Assembly (NCBI GenBank): GCA_021159225.1
Contig: JAGGSE010000118.1
Coordinates: 1 to 10,196 of the forward strand
Direction: 5' to 3'
DNA length: 10,196 nt
Origin: a bacterium
GTDB lineage: Bacteria; Patescibacteriota; Minisyncoccia; Minisyncoccales; JAGGSE01
The notes under the pieces were generated by a model. The model saw nothing but the letters and a program-made list of their open reading frames with translations, ran no database searches and was not told the origin of the DNA. Made by a program: the position numbers and the translations under genes. Below are positions 5,084 to 10,196 of this stretch, in pieces (the stretch's first letter is position 1; the number at the start of each line of letters is the position of its first letter).

Positions 5084-5125
5084 AATTTGCTCATAAACAG
5101 AATAAATTAAATTTTCAAAAATCAA

Positions 5126-5410
5126 TCAATATCTTATTCTAAATTCAGAAAACTGATTTTTATACTCCTCAAAATCTGCCTCCAGGTCTCTAACCTCTGC
5201 CAGGGGTGGTCCCTTTTTCGCCCAATCAATCAACTCCTTAATTTTCTTCTTCTCTCCCTCAGCCACTATCTCCACCCTGCCGTCAGGCAGATTCCTCACC
5301 CAGCCGGTCAGACCCAATTCTTCGGCTTTTTCTTTAGTGCTCTGGCGATAAAAAACCCCCTGAACCAAACCAGAAACAAAGATATGAACCCTTGTTAGAT
5401 TTTCTGCCAT
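5126..5410 (-). CDS. acyP: Acylphosphatase
   Basis: From ATG 5410 the protein is 94 residues, the normal family size. It carries the signature SGLVQGVFYR (about 13-22) and GLTGWVRNLPDGRVEI (about 33-48). The phosphate-binding Arg22 and catalytic Asn40 fall one residue from the human positions (Arg23, Asn41), which supports this start. It hydrolyses acyl-phosphates such as acetyl phosphate, carbamoyl phosphate or 1,3-bisphosphoglycerate in the cytoplasm; the physiological substrate in bacteria is generally uncertain. A longer frame from GTG 5464 adds 18 residues and overlaps the upstream gene's stop by 8 nt; it is possible, but would give an unusual N-terminal extension. The gene ends in TGA, showing that UGA is a stop in this genome. 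It lies second from the end of the surface-protein operon by position only; no functional link is visible. Confidence 0.92.
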   Translation of the reverse strand: MAENLTRVHIFVSGLVQGVFYRQSTKEKAEELGLTGWVRNLPDGRVEIVAEGEKKKIKELIDWAKKGPPLAEVRDLEADFEEYKNQFSEFRIRY

Positions 5411-5456
5411 ATTTGCCAAAAACTTTGTTTCTCTCTCAAGCCCGGGGTACAGGTCT

Positions 5457-6368
5457 TTATTCACCCAAACTGAAAATAACCTTTTTTTCCATATTTTTGA
5501 AAATTATTTCTTCTACCGAAAAATCCTTTGGGACCTCAAAAGGAATATAGCCCCTTTTTGTTTCCTTTGGTTTCAGTTTCCCTCCAAAAAGGGTTGGTTC
5601 TCGGAAAACCCGAGCAGATGTTTGAGGGGGGCAAATATATTCTTTTCCATCTTTATCAACTACCCTCCATTCAGAAAAGGGGTAAAAACCTACAGGGTTA
5701 TTGGAATTGTTTTTATATTCTATCTCTAAGGTCAAACTTTTTAAATTCTCTGGAAGTTTTCCAACAACCTCGGGTGATGAGGCCAAAGGCATATACTCCT
5801 CAATTTTAATCGGCTTAACAAAAACATTTTCCTTAATCTCTTTTTCTTCTCCTATTTTTCCTTCTGAAACCAGAGTGGGCGAATTAATCCTTGTTATCTT
5901 CCATTGATAACCTTTTTTCCAACCTCCCGCCTTTTTTAGTTCTATTTCAAAGACAACTTCTTTCGGTAATTTGAAACCAAAGAAAATTAACCCTTCGTTT
6001 CTCTTGGTCTTCTCTAAAAGGCTCACCCTGGCTTTTTCTTTGTTAATTTTTTCTTCCTTTTTCTCAAAAACTGGCTCTTCTCCCTTTTTCTCTTTTTGGG
6101 CCCAAATTGTATTTCTCAAAATAGGATACCTTTCTCCAAAAATCTCTACCTTTTGGAAATCAAAAAGATATCCTTCTGCCCTTTTTCTCTGGGAATTCTG
6201 CTCCAGTTGCAAATAAGAAAGGGAAACCTCAAAAGGAGAAAGAACTGGTCTGTTTAGCCAGAATGTCTTCACCAGCAGAGAGACAGGAACAAGACAAAAA
6301 AGCAAAACTACTATTACTATCAGCGCTTTGTTCAAGATATATTTAATTTTTTCTATTGACATAGCCAT
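5457..6368 (-). CDS. Single-pass membrane protein with extracytoplasmic Ig-like (DUF4352-like) domain
   Basis: The protein has 303 residues. A short basic N-terminus is followed by one strong membrane helix (about 14-34), so the bulk is probably outside the membrane. There is a highly charged linker (about 92-125, rich in Lys/Glu), a middle beta-rich segment, and a C-terminal segment from about 210: LTLEIEYKNNSNNPV, then WRVVDKDGKEY, then GGKLKPKETKRGYIPFEVP. That order (strand with N-rich turn, residue, 'D-DG-xY', large insert, 'L-P-G-xxG-FxVP') resembles DUF4352/TRF2-like Ig domains found in bacterial surface lipoproteins. I infer a structural or binding role at the cell envelope. ATG 6368 or ATG 6362 (two codons later) could be the start; neither has a visible SD. 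It follows the 837-residue surface protein by 74 nt and probably shares its transcript. Confidence 0.66.
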   Translation of the reverse strand: MAMSIEKIKYILNKALIVIVVLLFCLVPVSLLVKTFWLNRPVLSPFEVSLSYLQLEQNSQRKRAEGYLFDFQKVEIFGERYPILRNTIWAQKEKKGEEPVFEKKEEKINKEKARVSLLEKTKRNEGLIFFGFKLPKEVVFEIELKKAGGWKKGYQWKITRINSPTLVSEGKIGEEKEIKENVFVKPIKIEEYMPLASSPEVVGKLPENLKSLTLEIEYKNNSNNPVGFYPFSEWRVVDKDGKEYICPPQTSARVFREPTLFGGKLKPKETKRGYIPFEVPKDFSVEEIIFKNMEKKVIFSLGE

Positions 6369-6408
6369 CTGGGAATATAAACACGAAAAATTACAAAGGA
6401 AGAAGAAT

Positions 6409-6431
6409 AAAAATCACTAAAAAAGTTTTAG
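6409..6431 (-). terminator. Weak A/T hairpin with T-run after the 837-residue gene
   Basis: On the - strand, CTAAAA (6431-6426) and TTTTAG (6422-6417) can pair around a 3-nt loop, followed by TGA and five T (6413-6409). The stem has only one G-C pair, so it may at most attenuate transcription into the next leftward gene. Confidence 0.25.
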
Positions 6432-6442
6432 GAGGTTCTCAT

Positions 6443-8956
6443 CTATGGCGGTGGATTGTAATTTATATCAAGGTTGTAAAGATCATATTGCCCTCCGCCG
6501 AGGGATGCCCGAATTGTCATCGGAACCTTACAACAAGTGGTAGTACCGGTAACGCCGGAAAAGTCTATATTACAGTCTGGGGATGTGTTGCAATCAACCC
6601 TTTCTCCTCCTGCGCAATCTTTCAAAGCCCCCTGAAGTTCTTTCTCAAAGCCGGTTAAAGGCAGACCCATTGAAAATGGAAAACATTTTCCCCCTATGCA
6701 TAGACTTAAACTTGGCGTCCGAAAGCCAGTCATATCAGAGTAGTTGTAAGGATGTTTTCCATAATCTCCTAATCCGTATGTAGCTATTACCGTCCCATCC
6801 TCTTTTAGTTTAGTCACGCTGGCATTATTGCAGTTTCCATTACAACCTGGTGGATCTGGATATCCACCGCCATAATTTACTACCCAGATATTATTATTAG
6901 CATCTACTGCCACTCCAACTGCACCGGTCCCTACCTCAACATTTGCAATTTGATTACCGTCATTATCAAACTTTAACACTCGGGAAGAAGAACCTGTCCA
7001 ACCACTATGAGAGTCGTCAACCACTAGCCAAACATTATTATCTCCGTCTACTGCCACTCCTCTTCCTATAGCGCCATTATTTCCGCTAAAATAGGAAATG
7101 TCTAAAATCTTACCCTCTGCATCTCGGCTAACTTTATATACTCCCGGCCCTCCTGTACATTTCCCAACCCAGATGTTTTGGTTATTGTCTATACCTACTC
7201 CATATTGACCAGGCACACTTCCGGTATCAATATTCTTAATTTCGCTACCGTCATATTTATAGCTTTTCACCTTGCCACCTCCCACCACCCAGACAATACC
7301 ATAAGCATCCCCTATCATTCCGTATACACATTCACTTCCAATGTTGAGGGTAGCAAGAACTGTTCCTATCCCTCCACAATCTGCTTTACCGCAAATTACT
7401 TTTATTCTGTTACCACTCCCTGCGCAGGTTCCAGCCCAAATATTACCGTCGGCATCGTAAGTCACCCCCCTTACCAAATTTTGCCCCATATCAACCTGTC
7501 CTCCATATTCATATTCTTTTGATGGAGATGGTTTTGGCTTCAACCAGGTGACATATTTATTTCCTCTATTTGCCACCCAAACTTCTCCACCGGGAATAAG
7601 GGTAATTCGAGAAGGATTATTAAAGGCATTACTAGGGAATCCATCCTTACTATTTTCATAAACCTTTACTATGCTCCCATCAGAGGTATCCATCTGAACC
7701 AATTTATGACTTCCCGAGAGAGGCACCCATATATAAGGTGTCCGCTCTGCTGGTGAGCCACTAAACCTTATTTCAATTGAGGTGCCGCAAACCTTCGTAT
7801 TTTCAGGAAGGCAAACAGGGGCAGTACTGGTCTGTCCGGATAAAATGTCAAGAGTATAGACGGCGGAACCGTTAAAGAATTTATTAAGGGTTTCTCCTCC
7901 CCGTGTGTAGACACAATTATCTTTGCAATAGCACATTAACAAATGGTAATCATCGCTATCCTTGTCCCCGTCTCCATCTAGGTCTTCAGCATACCCAGAT
8001 GTCAGCCAATCTGCTTCGCTGACCGTAGGGTCGCATTCTTCTCCCGCCTCTAATCTTCCGTTTCCGCAGCAACTTAAAACATCGCCGGTGATATGGCAAT
8101 CCTCGCAAGAACAAATAGAAGCAAAATAATCATGTTCATCTGTTGCTCCATTATTATCAACATCAACTGCCTCACCCGCTTGCATTCTTGCCTTAAATGC
8201 CTCCCATCTTTCTTCAGGTTCACATTCTTCATTTATTCCCTCGGCATTTGGTCTTTGGACAATTCCATCTCCACAAAAGGCAGTTGAACATCCTGTCGGA
8301 TAATTACAACTTACCTCATTCCAGGGCTGGCCAAAAATAGTGGCTATACCCTGGTTTGTTTTTTGATGGGTCATAAAGTAAAGAAAGAAATTTATTGTTA
8401 TCCAACTGGTGAAAATCACCATAGTTCCAATTGCTCCGGCTGTTAAGAGCGCTTTTGCCTTGGCAATGTCAGTGATTTTTATTGCCCCAAAGATATGAAG
8501 TGTCCCGGCGATTATTATCGCCAAAAGCAAAAGAGGAAAGAACAAATCCTTTATCAAAAAATCAGCAACCTTTTTAAGCATAAGAAAGACATGGCACAGG
8601 GTGCAAGGACAACATTCGCAATTTGAGGTGTCAAGGTCATCCGCTCTTCTCCCGCAAGGAACCAGTCCTGCTCCTCCCAGGTGTTTAGAACTCGCTCTAC
8701 AAATACAATAATTGGCTTCTGCTATTGTCTTACAATCATCAGGACAATTCCAGAAGTTCTCTCCCCTTTCTGCCTCGCAAACCCCATTAGAATGACAACC
8801 GCAATCTGCTGGGCAGGTGCTTGAGTCTTCCGGAAAATCACAACTGCCGTCGCCACATGAAGAAGCAAGAACAGGTTTAGAAAAAATAGGAAAAAAGAAA
8901 AAAGCCAAAAAAATCAGAAATAAAGAGATTTTAGTAGATATTTTTTGGCTTTTCAT
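6443..8956 (-). CDS. Large surface protein: signal peptide, Cys-rich modules, pilin-like helices, calcium loops and beta-propeller
   Basis: The protein has 837 residues. In order it has a signal peptide (about 1-31, ending VLA-SS) and cysteine-rich repeats (34-52 CGDGSCDFPEDSSTCPADC; 54-75; further Cys pairs to 121). Two membrane helices follow (about 131-158 and 166-195) joined by KITDIAKAKALL, a layout typical of type IV secretion pilin-like (VirB2/TrbC) segments common in Patescibacteria. Then come two myxococcal-type cysteine repeats (CGDGIVQ... at 228; CGNGRLEAGEECD at 297-309), each with a dockerin-like loop (DVDNNGATDEHDY 265-277; DLDGDGDKDSDDY 325-337). Residues about 405-730 show about seven blades, with repeats such as GVAVDANNNIWVV (NHL/virginiamycin-lyase-like propeller). 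A Cys-containing tail ends in PPP. It is presumably membrane-anchored and outward-facing; adhesion or substrate binding is inference. ATG 8956 has no SD; a strong promoter lies upstream. Confidence 0.8.
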   Translation of the reverse strand: MKSQKISTKISLFLIFLAFFFFPIFSKPVLASSCGDGSCDFPEDSSTCPADCGCHSNGVCEAERGENFWNCPDDCKTIAEANYCICRASSKHLGGAGLVPCGRRADDLDTSNCECCPCTLCHVFLMLKKVADFLIKDLFFPLLLLAIIIAGTLHIFGAIKITDIAKAKALLTAGAIGTMVIFTSWITINFFLYFMTHQKTNQGIATIFGQPWNEVSCNYPTGCSTAFCGDGIVQRPNAEGINEECEPEERWEAFKARMQAGEAVDVDNNGATDEHDYFASICSCEDCHITGDVLSCCGNGRLEAGEECDPTVSEADWLTSGYAEDLDGDGDKDSDDYHLLMCYCKDNCVYTRGGETLNKFFNGSAVYTLDILSGQTSTAPVCLPENTKVCGTSIEIRFSGSPAERTPYIWVPLSGSHKLVQMDTSDGSIVKVYENSKDGFPSNAFNNPSRITLIPGGEVWVANRGNKYVTWLKPKPSPSKEYEYGGQVDMGQNLVRGVTYDADGNIWAGTCAGSGNRIKVICGKADCGGIGTVLATLNIGSECVYGMIGDAYGIVWVVGGGKVKSYKYDGSEIKNIDTGSVPGQYGVGIDNNQNIWVGKCTGGPGVYKVSRDAEGKILDISYFSGNNGAIGRGVAVDGDNNVWLVVDDSHSGWTGSSSRVLKFDNDGNQIANVEVGTGAVGVAVDANNNIWVVNYGGGYPDPPGCNGNCNNASVTKLKEDGTVIATYGLGDYGKHPYNYSDMTGFRTPSLSLCIGGKCFPFSMGLPLTGFEKELQGALKDCAGGERVDCNTSPDCNIDFSGVTGTTTCCKVPMTIRASLGGGQYDLYNLDINYNPPP

Positions 8957-8991
8957 ATTAGATTAGAATTGGCAATTTAATTTCTGGTATT

Positions 8992-9020
8992 ATTGTATTG
9001 GATGAAATTTGATATGTCAA
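8992..9020 (-). promoter_or_regulatory. Near-consensus sigma70-type promoter of the leftward surface operon
   Basis: On the - strand, TTGACA (9020-9015) is followed after exactly 17 nt by TACAAT (8997-8992). Transcription is expected to begin near 8985, giving a leader of about 29 nt to the ATG at 8956. It is the best promoter match in the window and the only clear one upstream of the five leftward genes. Confidence 0.75.
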
Positions 9021-9033
9021 TTTAGATTTCATC
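9001..9033. repeat. 8-bp inverted repeat between divergent promoters
   Basis: GATGAAAT (9001-9008) and ATTTCATC (9026-9033) are perfect inverted arms, separated by 17 nt and bracketing the leftward -35 element (9015-9020). One arm lies in the spacer of the leftward promoter and the other just upstream of the rightward -35. This is a suitable position for a dimeric regulator, but no partner gene or second copy was found. Confidence 0.4.
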
Positions 9034-9037
9034 TTAT

Positions 9038-9066
9038 TTGACAGAAACTCGTCAATAACCTATTTT
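9038..9066 (+). promoter_or_regulatory. Putative promoter of mnmA, rightward
   Basis: A consensus TTGACA (9038-9043) is followed after 17 nt by TATTTT (9061-9066), which keeps the key first A and last T of a -10 box. Transcription would start near 9073, leaving a leader of about 63 nt before the ATG at 9136. It is divergent from the surface-operon promoter, with the two -35 elements 17 nt apart. Confidence 0.48.
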
Positions 9067-9135
9067 GTAGTTGCAAGGATTTCTTCTACCGGTTTTATTT
9101 TATTATTGCAGGAACCACAAAATAATTGAAAAAAA

Positions 9136-10196
9136 ATGGCTCAAAACAGTACCTCTAAAAAAGAAAAAATTGTTGTTGGGCTGTCTGGAGGGGTGGACTC
9201 TTCGGTTTCCCTGGCTCTACTTAAAAAAGGAAATTGGCAGCCAATTGGGCTTTTCCTAAAACTGCCTGTCTGGAAAAGCGAAAGAAATCTTGTTTTGGCT
9301 AAAAAGGTATGCAAAAAATTGGGGGTTCCCTTTTATGTTTTAAATGCTGAAAAAGAGTTTAAGAAAGAGGTGCTTGACTACTTTGTTGAAGAGATAAAAA
9401 GAAAAAAAACCCCAAATCCCTGTATTATCTGCAATTATCAATTAAAGTTTAAAAAACTTTTTCAGTGGGCAAAAAAGCACCAAATAAAATATGTGGCAAC
9501 CGGCCATTACGCCAAAATCAAAAAAAATCAAAAAACAGGCAGGTACGAGTTATTAATACCCAAGGACAGGGAAAAAGACCAAACCTACTTCTTATCCTCT
9601 CTTTCCCAGAAATATCTGAAGCACATTATTTTTCCCTTGGCAGAATACAAAAAAGAGAAAGTCTATAAAATAGCAAGGGAGATGGGTTTCAATTTTCTTC
9701 TCAAGAAAAAGCAAAGCCAGGAGTTTTGCTTTTTAGCAAAAGGGTCTCTAAATCAGTTTCTAAAAGAAAAAATAGGAACAAAGCCAGGGGTAATTAAAGA
9801 CAGCCAGGGAAAAATTTTAGGCAGCCATCAGGGACTTCACTTTTATACACTTGGCCAAAGAAAAGGGATTAATCTGGCTGGGGGACCATACTTCGTTAAG
9901 GGATTTGAGAAAAAAAACAATGTTTTGCTTGTTTCCAAAGATAAAAAAGAACTTCTCAAAAAAAGGGTTTGTCTCTCATCTGTTCATTTTATAAGTACCT
10001 CTCCTTCAAAAAAAGAAACAAGAGTAATGGCTAAACTTCGCTACCGCCAAAGGCCTGCCAGAGCCCGACTCTGTCTTATGGGAGGTAAAAAAGGAGAGTT
10101 GATTTTTGACAAGCCCCAGATGGCTCCAACCCCGGGCCAGTTTGCGGTTTTTTATAAGAAAAACACCTGCCTAGGAAATGGAGTAATAATCAACTC
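9136..10196 (+). CDS. mnmA: tRNA-specific 2-thiouridylase MnmA, cut by the window end
   Basis: The frame is open from ATG 9136 to the last base: 353 codons with no stop. The N-terminal ATP-pyrophosphatase loop SGGVDSS is at residues 17-23; TPNPCIICNYQLKF (92-105) contains Cys99, aligning with the catalytic Cys102 of E. coli; ATGHYAKI is at 121-128; EKDQTYFLSSLS is at 147-157; and QEFCFLAKG (196-203) holds the second catalytic Cys198 (E. coli Cys199). HQGLHFYTLGQRKG (231-244), LRYRQRP and TPGQFAVFY follow, and the visible end CLGNGVIIN aligns with the last 10-15 residues of the E. coli protein, so only a few residues are missing. It thiolates U34 of Lys, Glu and Gln tRNAs, using sulfur relayed from a cysteine desulfurase. 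The segment after GLF is about 7 residues shorter than in E. coli. No close SD is seen; the start is set by family alignment. Confidence 0.93.
   Translation, partial: MAQNSTSKKEKIVVGLSGGVDSSVSLALLKKGNWQPIGLFLKLPVWKSERNLVLAKKVCKKLGVPFYVLNAEKEFKKEVLDYFVEEIKRKKTPNPCIICNYQLKFKKLFQWAKKHQIKYVATGHYAKIKKNQKTGRYELLIPKDREKDQTYFLSSLSQKYLKHIIFPLAEYKKEKVYKIAREMGFNFLLKKKQSQEFCFLAKGSLNQFLKEKIGTKPGVIKDSQGKILGSHQGLHFYTLGQRKGINLAGGPYFVKGFEKKNNVLLVSKDKKELLKKRVCLSSVHFISTSPSKKETRVMAKLRYRQRPARARLCLMGGKKGELIFDKPQMAPTPGQFAVFYKKNTCLGNGVIIN

Noticed and set aside
5126..5464. Acylphosphatase start at GTG 5464
   Set aside because: It would add 18 residues not found in the family and overlap the upstream stop; with ATG 5410 the catalytic Arg and Asn fall at the usual positions.
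6430..6543. A rightward 32-codon frame from ATG 6445 with a perfect AGGAGG nine bases upstream
   Set aside because: It lies antisense to the 3' end of the 837-residue gene, its peptide has no recognisable pattern, and the AGGAGG is the complement of CCTCCT in the spacer; most likely coincidence, although it is the strongest SD in the window.
6443..8954. C-terminal PPP of the surface protein as a target of the YebC factor encoded in the same window
   Set aside because: Polyproline motifs are common and the genes are not linked; there is nothing in the sequence to connect them.
1..10196. CRISPR array, insertion sequence, prophage or toxin-antitoxin pair
   Set aside because: No regularly spaced repeats, transposase or integrase motifs were seen; the tRNA genes are intact with no attachment-site duplication, and the small genes do not show toxin-antitoxin features.

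Overview
The window looks like a chromosomal segment of a small-genome bacterium, most plausibly of the Candidate Phyla Radiation (Patescibacteria, Parcubacteria-like). The supporting signs are an AT-rich composition, tightly packed and partly overlapping genes, few clear Shine-Dalgarno sequences, tRNA genes without an encoded CCA, a type IV secretion pilin-like two-helix segment inside a cysteine-rich surface protein, and several small lineage-type hypotheticals. This placement is inference; no 16S or ribosomal protein gene is present. UGA is used as a stop (end of the acylphosphatase gene), so the UGA=Gly code of Gracilibacteria/SR1 does not apply.

Layout. Bases 1-167 are the 3' end of a beta-propeller-like gene. 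Bases 168-415 are non-coding. A rightward, closely packed group follows: a YebC/TACO1 family protein, an Hjc-like PD-(D/E)XK nuclease (in the place where many bacteria have ruvC), and a fused PyrD-PyrK dihydroorotate dehydrogenase. A tRNA-Arg(GCG) lies convergently 3 nt beyond pyrDK. It is divided from tRNA-Ser(GCT) by a compact divergent promoter whose two -35 elements sit in an inverted repeat. A CaCA-family cation exchanger, a probable terminator and tRNA-Arg(CCG) come next.

From 8956 down to 4694 five genes run leftward, probably as one operon from a near-consensus promoter (TTGACA-17-TACAAT). In transcription order they are: an 837-residue secreted/membrane protein joining a signal peptide, cysteine-rich modules, a pilin-like helical pair, calcium-loop motifs and a probable seven-bladed propeller; a single-pass membrane protein with an Ig-like outer domain; acylphosphatase; a 59-residue very basic protein; and a 60-residue two-helix membrane protein. 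A divergent promoter starts mnmA (tRNA 2-thiouridylase), which runs off the right edge only a few residues before its expected end.

Functionally the window mixes housekeeping (pyrimidine synthesis, translation and tRNA modification, DNA recombination, ion homeostasis) with a cell-surface module. The surface module, headed by the 837-residue chimeric protein, is the least conventional part. No CRISPR array, insertion sequence, prophage or origin was seen.
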